Source: Cellulosimicrobium protaetiae (GTDB lineage Bacteria > Actinomycetota > Actinomycetes > Actinomycetales > Cellulomonadaceae). Taken from it: DNA of 64,000 nucleotides. A model generated the notes under the pieces. That model did no database searches and was not told the DNA's origin. It worked only from the letters and a program-made list of their open reading frames with translations. Positions 1 through 9,560 of this stretch are shown here, piece after piece. Every line of letters starts with the position of its first letter. The first letter of the stretch is position 1. The stretch lies in NCBI RefSeq assembly GCF_009708005.2, contig NZ_CP052757.1, positions 3,968,001 through 4,032,000 of the forward strand. The letters are read 5' to 3'. The position numbers were made by a program, and so were the translations under genes.

Positions 1-1173
1 GACGCGGAAGCCCTCGGTGACGAGCTTGAAGTGGTGGATCAGGGCCTCCATGGAGGTGCCCATGATCTCCTTGATGTGCTCGAGCGAGTTGCCCTGGCCG
101 TCGCCGCCGATCGCGAGCTGCGCGGGCCACGCGATCTTGCGGTCGCCCACCATGACGGGCTGCCCGGCCGTCCGCTCGAGGCGCTCGAGGCACTGCTCGA
201 CGATGTGCAGCGACTGGTAGCACTCCTCGATCCGCAGCACGACGCGGTCGTAGCAGTCGGCACCCGTCGCGGTCGGGACGTCGAAGTCGTACGTCTCGTA
301 GCCGCAGTACGGGTCCGACTTGCGCACGTCGTACGGGTGGCCGGTCGAGCGGAGCACCGGCCCGGTGATCCCGAGCGCCATGCAGCCCGCGAGGTTGAGG
401 TGCCCGACGCCGACGAGGCGGCCCTTGAAGATCGGGTTGGCGAGCATGAGGTCGCCGAGCTGGCCGAGGTAGCGGCGGATGAGCGGGTCGGCCGCGCGCA
501 CCTGCGCGACGAGGTCGGGCGGCACGTCCTGCGCGACGCCGCCCGGGCGGACGTACGCGTTGTTCATGCGCAGTCCCGTGACGGCCTCGAAGATGCGCAG
601 GATCTCCTCGCGCGCGGTGAACGCGATGGTCATGACGGTCGTCGCGCCCATCTCGTTGCCGCCCGTGCCCAGGCACACGAGGTGGGACGCGATGCGGTTG
701 AGCTCCATCATGAGCACCCGGATGACGCTCGCGCGCTCCGGGACGTCGTCCGTGATGCCGAGCAGCTTCTCGACCGCGAGGCAGTACGCCGTCTCCTGGA
801 ACAGCGGCGCGAGGTAGTCCATGCGGGTGCAGAACGTGACGCCCTGCGTCCACGTCCGGAACTCCATGTTCTTCTCGATGCCGGTGTGCAGGTAGCCGAT
901 GCCGCAGCGCGCCTCGGTGACCGTCTCGCCGTCGATCTCGAGCATGAGGCGGAGCACGCCGTGCGTCGACGGGTGCTGCGGGCCCATGTTGACGACGATG
1001 CGCTCCTCGCCGAGCGCGGCCGCGGCGACGGCGCTCTCGGTGATGTCGGCCCAGTCGCCGCCCGACGCCTCGAAGCTCGGGACGCCCTCGTCGAAGTCGC
1101 CGACGGGCGGCCGGGTCGACCGCGGTGCGGAGTGCGGGGCGGCGCCGGGCGCGCCGGTGGTGTGCGTGCTCAC
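1..1173 (-). CDS. nuoD: NADH-quinone oxidoreductase subunit D (partial)
   Basis: Subunit D (49 kDa type) of respiratory complex I, in the peripheral arm at the quinone-binding site, passing electrons from the terminal iron-sulfur cluster to menaquinone. About 390 N-terminal residues are visible; the 3' end lies outside the window. After a roughly 45-residue Ala/Pro/Thr-rich lead, the family hallmark [13 protein letters not shown] appears at about residues 64-76, followed by [18 protein letters not shown]. The GTG start (complement of 1171-1173) overlaps the nuoC stop codon, so translation is probably coupled. It is the fourth gene of a nuoA-B-C-D run on the minus strand. Identity is secure; only the long N-terminal lead is unusual. 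Confidence 0.95.
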   Translation of the reverse strand, partial: MSTHTTGAPGAAPHSAPRSTRPPVGDFDEGVPSFEASGGDWADITESAVAAAALGEERIVVNMGPQHPSTHGVLRLMLEIDGETVTEARCGIGYLHTGIEKNMEFRTWTQGVTFCTRMDYLAPLFQETAYCLAVEKLLGITDDVPERASVIRVLMMELNRIASHLVCLGTGGNEMGATTVMTIAFTAREEILRIFEAVTGLRMNNAYVRPGGVAQDVPPDLVAQVRAADPLIRRYLGQLGDLMLANPIFKGRLVGVGHLNLAGCMALGITGPVLRSTGHPYDVRKSDPYCGYETYDFDVPTATGADCYDRVVLRIEECYQSLHIVEQCLERLERTAGQPVMVGDRKIAWPAQLAIGGDGQGNSLEHIKEIMGTSMEALIHHFKLVTEGFRV

Positions 1174-1946
1174 GAGTACGACCTCCTCGTGTCGGGCGGG
1201 GGCACGGTCGCGCCCTTGTACTCGACGGGGATCCCGCCGAGCGGGTAGTCCTTGCGCTGCGGGTGGCCGGGCCAGTCGTCGGGCATCTCGATGCGCGCGA
1301 GCGACGGGTGGCCGTCGAAGACGATGCCGAAGAAGTCCCAGGTCTCGCGCTCGTGCCAGTCGTTAGTCGGGTAGACGGACGTCGTGGTCGGTACGTGCGG
1401 GTCGGCGTCGGGCACCGACACCTCGAGGCGCAGGCGACGCCCGTGCGTGATCGACGTGAGGTGGTACACGGCGTGCAGCTCGCGGCCGACGTCGTGCGGG
1501 AAGTGCACGCCGCTGACGCCCAGGCTCAGCTCGAACCGCAGGTCCTGGTCGTCGCGCAGCGCGCGGCACACGTCGACGAGGTGGTCGCGGTGCACGTGGA
1601 TCGTCAGCTCGGCGTGCGCGCCGGGCGGGTCGACGACGACGCGTTCCACCGCGGCCTCGAACCGCGTGCCCTGCTCCGCCAGCACCTCGGCCAGGACGTC
1701 GACGACCTCGTCGAACCACCCGCCGTAGGGGCGCGGGCTCGCGCCGGGCATCGCGACGGGCTGGACGAGCCCGCCGTACCCCGACGTGTCGCCCGAGCCG
1801 TGGACGCCGAACATGCCCTCGCGCACCTCGACGACCTCGAGCGTGCGGGGTGCACCCGCCCCGGTCACCAGGTCGCCGGAGCGCGGGCCGGGGACCTCCT
1901 CGGGCTGCGGCACCGGGGTCCCGCCGCCCGTCTTCTCGTCCGTCAC
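1170..1946 (-). CDS. nuoC: NADH-quinone oxidoreductase subunit C
   Basis: Subunit C (30 kDa type) of complex I, a structural component of the peripheral arm. The 258-residue protein carries the family signature [10 protein letters not shown] followed by a [16 protein letters not shown] segment near the C-terminus. The GTG start at 1944-1946 is chosen because it overlaps the nuoB stop in a GTGA arrangement, and the gene ends by overlapping the nuoD start in the same way. The reading frame stays open further upstream through nuoB, but that extension is Arg-rich and unlike the family. The N-terminal 60 residues are low-similarity linker, common in actinobacterial NuoC. It lies in the nuoA-B-C-D operon. 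Confidence 0.93.
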   Translation of the reverse strand: MTDEKTGGGTPVPQPEEVPGPRSGDLVTGAGAPRTLEVVEVREGMFGVHGSGDTSGYGGLVQPVAMPGASPRPYGGWFDEVVDVLAEVLAEQGTRFEAAVERVVVDPPGAHAELTIHVHRDHLVDVCRALRDDQDLRFELSLGVSGVHFPHDVGRELHAVYHLTSITHGRRLRLEVSVPDADPHVPTTTSVYPTNDWHERETWDFFGIVFDGHPSLARIEMPDDWPGHPQRKDYPLGGIPVEYKGATVPPPDTRRSYS

Positions 1947-2494
1947 CGCAGCAGACCCTTCATCTGGAACGTGGGCGTCGCCTCGAGCGCGGCCGCCTCG
2001 GCGGCGCGGGCCGCCTCCTTGCGGTTGACGCCGAGCGGCTCGTGCTGGATCTGGTCGTGCAGCGCGAGGATCGCGTGGATGAGCATCTCCGGCCGCGGCG
2101 GGCAGCCCGGCAGGTAGATGTCCACGGGCACGATGTGGTCGACGCCCTGCACGATCGCGTAGTTGTTGAACATGCCGCCGCTGGACGCGCACACGCCCAT
2201 CGACAGCACCCACTTGGGTTCGCTCATCTGGTCGTAGACCTGCCGCACGACCGGCGCCATCTTCTGGCTCACCCGCCCGGCCACGATCATGAGGTCCGCC
2301 TGGCGCGGCGAGGCCCGGAAGACCTCCATGCCGAAGCGCGACAGGTCGAACCGCGACGCGCCGGCGGCCATCATCTCGATGGCGCAGCACGCGAGCCCGA
2401 ACGTGACCGGCCACAGCGACGCCTTGCGCAGGTACCCCGCGAGGTCCTCGATCGTGGTGAGCAAGAAGCCCGAGGGAGCCTCCTCGATCCCCAT
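1943..2494 (-). CDS. nuoB: NADH-quinone oxidoreductase subunit B
   Basis: Subunit B (PSST type) of complex I, which binds the terminal 4Fe-4S cluster N2 that reduces menaquinone. The 183-residue protein has the expected ligand cysteines: adjacent C36 and C37 in [11 protein letters not shown]102 in [10 protein letters not shown] and C131 in [17 protein letters not shown] ribosome-binding site precedes the ATG at 2494. It follows nuoA after 56 bases and overlaps nuoC by four bases. The C-terminal 30 residues are an Ala-rich tail. Identity is clear. Confidence 0.96.
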   Translation of the reverse strand: MGIEEAPSGFLLTTIEDLAGYLRKASLWPVTFGLACCAIEMMAAGASRFDLSRFGMEVFRASPRQADLMIVAGRVSQKMAPVVRQVYDQMSEPKWVLSMGVCASSGGMFNNYAIVQGVDHIVPVDIYLPGCPPRPEMLIHAILALHDQIQHEPLGVNRKEAARAAEAAALEATPTFQMKGLLR

Positions 2495-2550
2495 GGTTCT
2501 CTCCTAGTTCTCTCGCCGGTGCCCGCTGGCGCGGACGGTCGGTCGCGCGC

Positions 2551-2913
2551 TCAGTCCCACTCCAGACCACCCCGGCGCCACTCGTAGACGAACGGGACGG
2601 TGATGAGCGCGAGGAACGCGAGCATCGCGACGAGGCCGAAGGTCGCGAGCGTCGCGAAGTCGACCGCCCACGGGTAGAGGAAGACGACCTCGATGTCGAA
2701 GACGATGAACGTCATGGCGACGAGGTAGTACTTGATCGGGAAGCGCCCGCCGCCGATCGCGTGGGGCGTGGGCTCGATGCCGCACTCGTAGGCGTCGAGC
2801 TTGGCGCGGTTGTAGCGCTTGGGGCCGATGACCGCGCTCGCGGCCACGCCGCCGAGAGCCAGCACGGCGGCCACGCCCATGAGGACGAGAAGCGGAACGT
2901 ACGGGTTGGTCAT
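2551..2913 (-). CDS. nuoA: NADH-quinone oxidoreductase subunit A
   Basis: Subunit A, a small membrane protein of complex I at the junction of the membrane and peripheral arms. The 120-residue product has three hydrophobic segments (about residues 5-28, 64-86 and 90-110) and the conserved loop [11 protein letters not shown] with the cysteine typical of the family. The ATG at 2913 is preceded by GAGGAG. It opens the nuo run and lies 106 bases downstream of the menJ-type gene on the same strand, so the two may share a transcript. Confidence 0.95.
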   Translation of the reverse strand: MTNPYVPLLVLMGVAAVLALGGVAASAVIGPKRYNRAKLDAYECGIEPTPHAIGGGRFPIKYYLVAMTFIVFDIEVVFLYPWAVDFATLATFGLVAMLAFLALITVPFVYEWRRGGLEWD

Positions 2914-3019
2914 CGCGTACTCCTCGAGTGGGGGCTCGGGACGGGAACGCCCGAGCGGTGCCCGGGAAGACCTGTGGGTGGTGCGAGTGCCCGCGTCGTT
3001 GCGGGCCCACCTCGGGGGC

Positions 3020-4384
3020 TCATGACGAGGGCACCACCCTCGTCAGCCCCGCGATGACGCGGTCGACCCAGTCGCCGCCGCGGGGCTCGTAGCAGTCGGA
3101 CAGGAGCTTGAGGACGAACCGCATGACCACCGGCCGCGGGAGCCCGTAGCGCGTGCAGATCCGCATGATCTCGGGGTGCTCGATGAGCTTCACGAAGTAC
3201 CGGCCGAGCGTGTAGTAGCCGCCCAGCTCGCGGCGCATGATCCGCGGGTACGTCTGCAGCGCGCGCTCGCGACCGCCGTCGGTGAGCCGCACGCGCGACT
3301 GGGCGACGACGTCGGCCGCCGCCCGCCCGGCCTGCATCGCATAGGCGATGCCCTCGCCGTTGAACGGGCTGACCATGCCGCCCGAGTCGCCCACGAGCAG
3401 CACGCCGCGCGTGTAGAGCGGGGACCGGTTGAAGCCCATGGGGAGCGCCGCGCCGCGCACGGGGGCGAGCCGGTTCTCCTCGGTGAACTCCCACTCCGCG
3501 GGCGCGTTGCGCATCCACGTGGCGAAGAGGTCCTTGTAGTCGACGTTCGCGGCGGACTGGCGCGCCGGGGTCGAGCTCACCGAGCCGAGCCCGACGTTCG
3601 CCGTCCCGTCCCCGAGCGAGAAGATCCAGCCGTAGCCCGGCAGCAGGTTCGACTCGCGCGGCTTGCCGTCCCACAGCTCGAGGTGCGACTCCATCCACGG
3701 GTCGTCGTGGCGCGGGGTGCGGAAGTACGTGCGGACGGCGACGCCGATCGGGCGGTCCTCGCGCCGCGCGAGGCCGAGCGCGAGCGCGAAGCGCGACGAG
3801 ACGCCGTCGGCGGCGATGACGACGGGCGCGCGGTAGGTGACCTCGTCGCCCGCGCGCCGGCCCTTGTCGTCCACGGGGCGAGCGGTGACGCCGACGACGC
3901 GGCCGGTGCGCTCGTCGAGCACCGGGCCGGCGACCGCGGTGCGCTCCAGGAGCTTGGCCCCCGTGCGCTGCGCGTGCTCGGCGAGCGTGCGGTCGAACGA
4001 GTGGCGGGCACGGGCCATGCCGTAGCTCGGGTACGACGCGAGGTCGGGCCACGCGAGCTCCCACGAGCGGCCGCTCGCGACGACGCGCAGGCCCTGGTTG
4101 CGGATCCAGCCGTCCTCGGCGCGCGTCGGGACGCCCATGCGGACGAGCTCGGCGACCGCGCGCGGGGTGAGGCCGTCGCCGCAGATCTTGTCGCGCGGGA
4201 ACGACGACTTCTCCAGGAGGAGGACGCTCAGCCCGGCGGCGGCGCAGTAGTGGGCCGCCGCGGAGCCGGCCGGGCCCGCGCCCACGACGATGACGTCGGC
4301 GTCGTCGAGCCTCGCGCCCACCGTGCTCACCTCACCGTCCGGTCGTCGGAAACCCACCGTCGCCCGGGTCCGGGCGCGGCGCAC
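3020..4384 (-). CDS. menJ: FAD-dependent geranylgeranyl/menaquinone isoprenoid reductase (MenJ-like)
   Basis: A flavoprotein of the geranylgeranyl reductase family. Family members reduce isoprenoid double bonds; the mycobacterial member MenJ saturates one isoprene unit of the menaquinone side chain. Placement between menG and nuoA makes menaquinone the likely substrate here (inference). The sequence shows a dinucleotide-binding VVGAGPAGSAA at residues 33-43, the PRDKICGDGLTP motif, and a second FAD motif LLVGDSGGMVSPFNGEG. The GTG at 4384 is chosen because AAGGA sits six bases upstream and a TAGAGT -10 box gives a leader of about 32 bases. An internal GTG at 4330 would give a product 18 residues shorter and is the alternative. 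A Rex-type operator overlaps the leader. Confidence 0.85.
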   Translation of the reverse strand: MRRARTRATVGFRRPDGEVSTVGARLDDADVIVVGAGPAGSAAAHYCAAAGLSVLLLEKSSFPRDKICGDGLTPRAVAELVRMGVPTRAEDGWIRNQGLRVVASGRSWELAWPDLASYPSYGMARARHSFDRTLAEHAQRTGAKLLERTAVAGPVLDERTGRVVGVTARPVDDKGRRAGDEVTYRAPVVIAADGVSSRFALALGLARREDRPIGVAVRTYFRTPRHDDPWMESHLELWDGKPRESNLLPGYGWIFSLGDGTANVGLGSVSSTPARQSAANVDYKDLFATWMRNAPAEWEFTEENRLAPVRGAALPMGFNRSPLYTRGVLLVGDSGGMVSPFNGEGIAYAMQAGRAAADVVAQSRVRLTDGGRERALQTYPRIMRRELGGYYTLGRYFVKLIEHPEIMRICTRYGLPRPVVMRFVLKLLSDCYEPRGGDWVDRVIAGLTRVVPSS

Positions 4385-4393
4385 CGCCAGTCC

Positions 4394-4411
4394 TTGTGAA
4401 GTCGGTCACAA
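4394..4411 (-). promoter_or_regulatory. Rex operator (ROP) upstream of menJ
   Basis: The 18 bases read TTGTGAA-GTCG-GTCACAA, matching the known Rex consensus TTGTGAANNNNTTCACAA at all but one defined position. The site lies between the inferred transcription start (about 4416) and the menJ start codon, where bound Rex would block transcription. A rex gene is present in the same window at 28890-29564. Function is inferred from the match and its position. Confidence 0.7.
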
Positions 4412-4422
4412 TGGACATCGCC

Positions 4423-4428
4423 ACTCTA
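4423..4428 (-). promoter_or_regulatory. -10 box of the menJ promoter
   Basis: On the minus strand the sequence is TAGAGT, a good actinobacterial -10. It would start transcription near 4416 and leave a leader of about 32 bases containing AAGGA before the GTG at 4384. No clear -35 is seen. The rest of the 4385-4691 gap between menG and menJ shows no convincing gene. Confidence 0.5.
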
Positions 4429-4691
4429 GTCACTCCGGACGCGCGATGTGTAGCAAGGTGAACCTTCCTTGGAGATCCTGTGACGAAGGTCCTGGTGCGC
4501 GGCGACTCCCGGCCCTGGGGCTCGGGACTCGCGGGCAAGGGCGCCGGTGCGGCGATGACCTAGCCTCCCCGCCGTCCCGGCAGCTGCGGGCGCGACGACG
4601 GGACGCGGCGCACGGGTCGGTGGCAGCCGCGGGAAGCCCTTCGACGGTCGAGGTCTGGGGCGGCGGCGGGGACGACCCGCCGCGCGACGCG

Positions 4692-5387
4692 CTACGCGGA
4701 GCGCGTGCCCCGGTGCAGCGCGACGATCCCGCCGGAGAGGTTGCGGTAGGCGACCTTCTCCCAGCCCGCGCGCAGCAGGAGCCGGCCGAGCCCGGCCTGG
4801 TCGGGCCAGGCCGCGATGGACTCCGCGAGGTACTGGTACGAGCCGCCCTCGCGCGTGACCGCGGCGGCGATGCGCGGCAGCGCCTGGACGAGGTACTCCT
4901 GGTAGAGGACGCGGAACGGCGCCCACGTCGGCGTCGAGAACTCGCAGATCACCACGCGCCCGCCCGGCCGCACGACACGCAGCATCTCGCGCAGCGCGCC
5001 CTCGGTGTCGACGACGTTGCGCAGCCCGAACGAGATCGTCACCGCGTCGAACGTGCCGTCCGCGAACGGCAGGCGCGTCGCGTCCCCCGCGACGAACGGG
5101 AGGTCGGGACGACGCTCCTTGCCGACCTGGAGCATGCCGAACGAGAAGTCGCACGGCACCACGCGCACCCCGTCGTCGGCGAACGGCTCGGACGACGTCC
5201 CGGTCCCGGCCGCGAGGTCGAGGACCTTCTCCCCCGGCAGCGCGCCGACCGCGCGCACCGTCGCCCGGCGCCAGGCACGGTCCTGGCCGAACGACATGAT
5301 GTCGTTCGTCAGGTCGTAGCGCGAGGCGATCCCGTCGAACATCGACGCGACCTCGGAGGGCTTCTTGTCCAGGTTGGCGCGGGGCAT
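4692..5387 (-). CDS. menG: Demethylmenaquinone methyltransferase
   Basis: UbiE/MenG-type SAM-dependent C-methyltransferase that adds the ring methyl group in the last common step of menaquinone synthesis. The 231-residue product has the opening [19 protein letters not shown], the SAM-binding [12 protein letters not shown] and the UbiE signature TISFGLRNV. The ATG at 5387 fits the family N-terminus; an ATG nine bases upstream (5396) is an alternative, and the frame stays open to 5516 without similarity. It is divergent from menF, with about 100 bases between them, and upstream of the menJ-type gene on the same strand. Confidence 0.93.
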   Translation of the reverse strand: MPRANLDKKPSEVASMFDGIASRYDLTNDIMSFGQDRAWRRATVRAVGALPGEKVLDLAAGTGTSSEPFADDGVRVVPCDFSFGMLQVGKERRPDLPFVAGDATRLPFADGTFDAVTISFGLRNVVDTEGALREMLRVVRPGGRVVICEFSTPTWAPFRVLYQEYLVQALPRIAAAVTREGGSYQYLAESIAAWPDQAGLGRLLLRAGWEKVAYRNLSGGIVALHRGTRSA

Positions 5388-5485
5388 GCCGCCCATGCTT
5401 CCACGTCCCCGTGCCGCCGGGCGCTCCCCGGGCCCGGCACCGCACCGCAGGGCGCACCGGCGGGCGCGGCTTACGCTGGGAGGCG

Positions 5486-6862
5486 ATGACTGCAGAACCG
5501 TCGGCCACGGCCGCACAGCCCCGTCCCGGGCCGAGCATCGTCGTGCGGACCACCCGGATCCCCGACCTGCCCGGCGGCCTCGACGCCCTCGTGGACCTCC
5601 TGCCCGACGTGCGCCCGCTCGCGTGGGTGCGGCGCGGCGACGGGATCGTGGGCTGGGGCGAGGCGCTGCGTCTCGAGACGTGGGGCCCCGGCCGGTTCGC
5701 CGACGCCGAGTCCGCGTGGCACGAGACCCTCGCCCGCGCCGTCGTGCGCGACGAGGTCGGCCTGCCCGGGACGGGACCCGTCGCGTTCGGGTCGTTCGCG
5801 TTCGACGACTCCGCCCCCGGTGACGACTCCCACGACCCCGTCCGCGCGGGCGGGGTGCTCGTCGTCCCGCGCGTGGTCGTCGGCAGGCGCGACGGCCGCG
5901 CGTGGCTCACGACCGTCGACACGGCCGGGTCGCTCTCGTCCTCCCCGTCGGACGCCCTCCTGCGCACGCCGCGCGAGCCCGTGACCGCCCCGGGCGACGT
6001 CGCGTGGCACGACGGCGCCCTGGGCCCCGACGACTGGGCCGCCGTCGTGGCGGAGGGTGTCGAGCGCATCCGATCGGGCGCCCTCGAGAAGGTCGTCCTG
6101 GCGCGCGACGTCGTCGCGCACACGGCCGAGCCCGTCGACCCGCGCTGGCTGCTCGCGCGGCTGACGAGGGCGTACGAGGCGTGCTGGACGTTCTCCGTCG
6201 ACGGCCTCGTCGGCGCGACGCCCGAGCTGCTGGTCCGCAGCGAGAAAGGGCTCGTCACGTCGCGCGTGCTCGCGGGGACGATCCGGCGCGGGGGCCTGTC
6301 CGACGACGAGGCGCTCCTGCGGTCGGCCCAGCTCGCCCGGTCCTCGAAGGACCTCGAGGAGCACGAGTACGCCGTGCGGTCGGTCGCGCAGGCGCTGGCA
6401 CCGTTCTGCTCGTCCATGAACGTCCCCGACGCGCCGTTCGTGCTCCACCTGCCGAACGTCATGCACCTCGCGTCGGACGTGACCGCGGTCCTCGCCCGGG
6501 GCGCGGCGGCACCCGGCTCCTCGGGGGGCACGGCGGCGGGGCCCACGAGCCTCGCGCTCGCCGCGGCCCTGCACCCCTCGGCGGCCGTGTGCGGGACGCC
6601 GACGAGCGTCGCGCGCGACCTCGTCCGCGAGATCGAGGGCATGGACCGCGGCCGGTACGCGGGACCCGTCGGGTGGCTGGGAGCGGACGGCGACGGCGAG
6701 TGGGGCATCGCGCTGCGCTCGGCCGAGCTGTCGGCGACCGACCCGCGCTCGGTCCGCCTGTTCGCGGGGTGCGGGATCGTCGCGGCGTCCGACCCTGCCG
6801 CGGAGGTCGCCGAGTCCGAGGCGAAGCTGGAACCCATGCGCTACGCGCTCGGCGGGACCTGA
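5486..6862 (+). CDS. menF: Isochorismate synthase
   Basis: Converts chorismate to isochorismate, the first committed step of menaquinone synthesis. The 458-residue protein has the chorismate-binding C-terminal domain with [26 protein letters not shown] and the terminal FAGCGIV...ESEAKLEPM pattern of this family. The ATG at 5486 is preceded by GGGAGG and by a TACGCT -10-like box at 5472-5477. The alternative role, a siderophore-type isochorismate synthase, cannot be excluded by sequence, but surrounding men genes favour MenF. Confidence 0.92.
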   Translation: MTAEPSATAAQPRPGPSIVVRTTRIPDLPGGLDALVDLLPDVRPLAWVRRGDGIVGWGEALRLETWGPGRFADAESAWHETLARAVVRDEVGLPGTGPVAFGSFAFDDSAPGDDSHDPVRAGGVLVVPRVVVGRRDGRAWLTTVDTAGSLSSSPSDALLRTPREPVTAPGDVAWHDGALGPDDWAAVVAEGVERIRSGALEKVVLARDVVAHTAEPVDPRWLLARLTRAYEACWTFSVDGLVGATPELLVRSEKGLVTSRVLAGTIRRGGLSDDEALLRSAQLARSSKDLEEHEYAVRSVAQALAPFCSSMNVPDAPFVLHLPNVMHLASDVTAVLARGAAAPGSSGGTAAGPTSLALAAALHPSAAVCGTPTSVARDLVREIEGMDRGRYAGPVGWLGADGDGEWGIALRSAELSATDPRSVRLFAGCGIVAASDPAAEVAESEAKLEPMRYALGGT

Positions 6863-6875
6863 CCCCGGGCCCTCA

Positions 6876-6894
6876 CCCGAGGCCTTCGCTCGGG
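6876..6894 (+). terminator. Hairpin after menF
   Basis: CCCGAG and CTCGGG arms (6876-6881 and 6889-6894) flank a 7-base loop just after the menF stop codon. The stem is short and there is no T-run, so this is a weak call. Confidence 0.35.
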
Positions 6895-7013
6895 GCTCGA
6901 CGCGAGGCGAACTGCCGTGGTGGCCCCCGGTGCGAGGAACGTCACCCCCGCCGCCTTTCGACCGCGACCCGGACGGCCTGTCCCCGGACCCGCCCCGCTG
7001 CTAGGTTCGGGAG

Positions 7014-7523
7014 GTGTCCGACTCCTCCCTGTTTCCTGCCCCTCGTCCCGCTGCCGCGAGCCCGTCCGGCGTCCTCGTCCGCCGCGCGATCGTCGCCGAC
7101 CGGGACGACGTGTGGCCGCTCGTCCTCGAGCTGCCGCGGCACGACCCGGAGCGCGAGGCGTTCGAGCGGTCCTTCGGCCCGCTGCTCGCCGCGCTCGACA
7201 CGTACTTCGCGGTCGCCGAGCTGCCCGACCACGGCGTCGTCGGGTACCTGCTCGCCAACCGCCACCTGACGTTCGGCTCCAACGGGGTCGTCTGCCGGGT
7301 CGAGGAGGTGGCCGTCCTGCCGACGCACCGTCGGCAGGGGATCGGTCGTGCCCTGCTCGAGAGCGCGGAGGGCTGGGCGGCCGAGGTCGGCGCGCGGCGC
7401 GTGGGGCTCGCGACGGGGCTCTCCAAGGACTTCTACGTCTCCGGCGGCTACGCCGAGACGGCGAGCTTCTTCACCAAGCACGTTGAGGTGACGGCCGACG
7501 AGGACGCCGCGCCCGCCGACTGA
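7014..7523 (+). CDS. GNAT-family N-acetyltransferase
   Basis: A 169-residue GCN5-related acetyltransferase, predicted to transfer acetyl from acetyl-CoA to an amine of unknown identity. The acetyl-CoA-binding motif A is visible as VEEVAVLPTHRRQGIGRALL (about residues 98-117), containing the RRQGIG pyrophosphate-binding loop. The C-terminal segment KDFYVSGGYAETASFFTK matches the end of the fold. The GTG start lies six bases after TAGGTT at 7002-7007, which suggests a leaderless transcript. Neighbours (menF, htrA-like) give no clue to the substrate. Confidence 0.85.
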   Translation: MSDSSLFPAPRPAAASPSGVLVRRAIVADRDDVWPLVLELPRHDPEREAFERSFGPLLAALDTYFAVAELPDHGVVGYLLANRHLTFGSNGVVCRVEEVAVLPTHRRQGIGRALLESAEGWAAEVGARRVGLATGLSKDFYVSGGYAETASFFTKHVEVTADEDAAPAD

Positions 7524-7542
7524 GCCCGACGGGCACAGACGA

Positions 7543-7578
7543 CGAGCGGCCGGCACGGGACTCCGTGCCGGCCGCTCG
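7543..7578. terminator. Strong bidirectional hairpin terminator
   Basis: Sixteen-base perfect arms (7543-7558 and 7563-7578) close a GACT loop. The hairpin lies between the plus-strand GNAT gene and the minus-strand protease gene that converge on it. Confidence 0.75.
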
Positions 7579-7712
7579 GTGCGTGACCGTGCCGCGGGGG
7601 GACGTCCGCAGGTCCGGTCACCCTCCCGCCGCGCTCAGGGGGCGCGGCGGGACGTGGCGCGGGTGCGGGTCGCGCGTGCCGGCACGACGACCCGCCCCCG
7701 CTGATCGGGGGA

Positions 7713-7728
7713 CGCCCCTCGCGGGGCG
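7713..7728 (-). terminator. Hairpin after the HtrA-like gene
   Basis: CGCCCC and GGGGCG arms flank a TCGC loop, 10 bases past the stop codon of the minus-strand protease gene. The stem is short but GC-only. Confidence 0.4.
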
Positions 7729-7738
7729 CCCGTCGGGG

Positions 7739-9403
7739 TCAGCCCTGCCCGCCGAAGAACCAGTCGAACGGGTTCGGGACGTTGCCCGGGTCGGTCGGGT
7801 CGGGCTGCTGACCCTGCTCCCCGCCCTGCTCGCCCTGCTCGGGGAGCTGGCCCTGGTCGTCCTGCCCCGGGAGCTGGCCCTGACCGTCCTGACCGCCGCC
7901 CTGCGACCCCTGGCCGGTGGTCTCGTCGTCCGCCGGACGGGTCGCGAGGGTCACGTCGAGATCGAGCGCCTTCCCGTCGCGGACCACGGTGAGCGTGGAC
8001 TCGGCTCCCGCGGCGCGCTCCCGCACGAAGGCGGTGAGCGACTCCGCGCCGCCGACCGCGTGGCCGTCGATCTCGACGATCACGTCACCGGCACGGATCC
8101 CGGCCTCCGCGGCCGGCGACCCGTCGGTCACCTCCTGGACCTCGGCGCCGCGGCGCGTCACGCCGTCGGCGGTCGCCGTGGCGTCCGCGAGGGTCACGCC
8201 GAGGAAGGCGTGCTCCGCGCTGCCGGTCTCGATGAGCTGCTGGCCGATCGACTTCGCCAGGTTCACCGGGATGGCGAACCCGAGCCCGATCGAGCCGGAC
8301 TGCGTGCCGCCGCTGGACAGCGTCGCGATGGACGACGTGATGCCGATGACGCGTCCCTGCGCGTCGAACAGCGGACCGCCGGAGTTCCCGGGGTTGATCG
8401 CGGCGTCGATCTGGATCGCGTTGGTGACGACGGACGTGCCGCCCTCCTCGCCCGAGGCGGAGACGGGGCGGTCGACGGCCGAGACGATGCCGGTCGTGGC
8501 CGTGTTCGCGAGGCCGAGCGGGTTGCCGACCGCGAGCACCGACTCGCCGACGCTCACGTCGTCGGAGTCACCGAGCGTCGCGGGCTGGAGGTCGTCGGGC
8601 GCGTCGACGATCTGCACGACGGCGAGGTCGGTCGCCGGGTCGAGCCCGACGATCTTCGCCTCGAAGAGGCGCCCGTCGCTGAGCGTCACCTGGACCGTTC
8701 CGTTCTCGGCGCCGGAGACGACGTGGTTGTTCGTCACGACGTGACCCTGGTCGTCGATGATGACGCCCGAGCCCTCGGCCCCACCCTGCTGGGTCTGGAC
8801 CTGGATCGCGACGACCGACGGAGCGACGGCCGTCGTCACGGCCTCCCAGTCGGGGTTCTGCGACGACGAGTCGGCGACGGGCGCGGCCGTGGCCTCCTGC
8901 TGCTGGCCGACGTCGGCGAGCGACGTGGAGTCCTGGTCGGCGCCGAACGCCCCGGTGAGACCGGCGGTGCCGACGCTCGCGAGGACGGCGGCAGCGGCGG
9001 CGGCGCTCACGACCGGGACCCAGGTGCGGCGGCGCCGCGGGGTGTCCCCCTCGCCCTGACCCACCGGGGCGGGCGGCGCGGGCGGCGGTCCGTAGGCGCG
9101 CGAGGGCGCGCCGGACGGGGTGCCCTGGGCCGCGCGTGCGTACGGGTTCGGCAGGGACGCCGGGGCGGCCTGCGCGGTCGGCGCGGGCTGCGGCGGCGCG
9201 AGGTGCTGGACGGGATGCGGCGCGGCGAGCGGCTGCGTCGGGCGCGCCTGGGGGTGCTCGACACGGGCCGGCTCCGGGCGCATCGGCTGCGTCGCGTCGA
9301 CCGGACGCATCGGCTGCGTGGCGGTCTCGGCCACGGAGGCGGCGCGCTCGGCGGCACCGGGGGTCGCGGCGGGCACGGTCTCGTGGTTCGGGGTGTTCGT
9401 CAT
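7739..9403 (-). CDS. HtrA/DegP-like trypsin-type serine protease with PDZ domain
   Basis: A membrane-anchored S1C protease for extracytoplasmic protein quality control. The 554-residue protein has a Pro/Ala-rich cytoplasmic N-terminus with the peptide ATQPMRP twice (about residues 28-43), one transmembrane segment (about 128-150), and a trypsin-like domain with the triad H227 (TNNHVV), D259 (ATDLAVV) and S341 (GNSGGPL). One PDZ domain (about 395-490) follows, then a Gln/Gly-rich tail of about 55 residues ending in NPFDWFFGGQG. The ATG at 9403 is preceded by GAGGAGG. A direct repeat upstream may bind a response regulator. Confidence 0.92.
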   Translation of the reverse strand: MTNTPNHETVPAATPGAAERAASVAETATQPMRPVDATQPMRPEPARVEHPQARPTQPLAAPHPVQHLAPPQPAPTAQAAPASLPNPYARAAQGTPSGAPSRAYGPPPAPPAPVGQGEGDTPRRRRTWVPVVSAAAAAAVLASVGTAGLTGAFGADQDSTSLADVGQQQEATAAPVADSSSQNPDWEAVTTAVAPSVVAIQVQTQQGGAEGSGVIIDDQGHVVTNNHVVSGAENGTVQVTLSDGRLFEAKIVGLDPATDLAVVQIVDAPDDLQPATLGDSDDVSVGESVLAVGNPLGLANTATTGIVSAVDRPVSASGEEGGTSVVTNAIQIDAAINPGNSGGPLFDAQGRVIGITSSIATLSSGGTQSGSIGLGFAIPVNLAKSIGQQLIETGSAEHAFLGVTLADATATADGVTRRGAEVQEVTDGSPAAEAGIRAGDVIVEIDGHAVGGAESLTAFVRERAAGAESTLTVVRDGKALDLDVTLATRPADDETTGQGSQGGGQDGQGQLPGQDDQGQLPEQGEQGGEQGQQPDPTDPGNVPNPFDWFFGGQG

Positions 9404-9442
9404 GGTGGGCCTCCTCGTTCTGCCCACTACTTCACACCCCCG

Positions 9443-9463
9443 CGCTTGAACGACGCTTGAACG
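9443..9463 (-). promoter_or_regulatory. 11-bp-phased direct repeat upstream of the HtrA-like gene
   Basis: The decamer CGCTTGAACG occurs at 9443-9452 and again at 9454-9463, giving an 11-base period on one face of the helix. It sits 40-60 bases upstream of the start codon. Such spacing is typical of OmpR/PhoB-type response regulator sites; no regulator gene is in the window. Confidence 0.5.
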
Positions 9464-9560
9464 TACCTGGGAGTTCGCTGCGAGTTCGAGCACGCGCCCG
9501 CCCCGTCACCCGCGAGAGGTGGAGATCCACCCCGAGATCAGGCGGACCAGGGGCGGATCC

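Noticed and set aside
4332-4418. A 28-codon ORF (MSIVTDFTRTGG...) just upstream of an internal menJ start.
   Set aside because: The likely transcription start near 4416 would exclude or barely include its ATG, and its frame overlaps the better-supported menJ start with AAGGA; no sign of selection can be seen.
4426-6837. An 803-codon minus-strand ORF across menF and menG.
   Set aside because: Ser/Arg/Pro-rich shadow of menF; no domain and no start signal.
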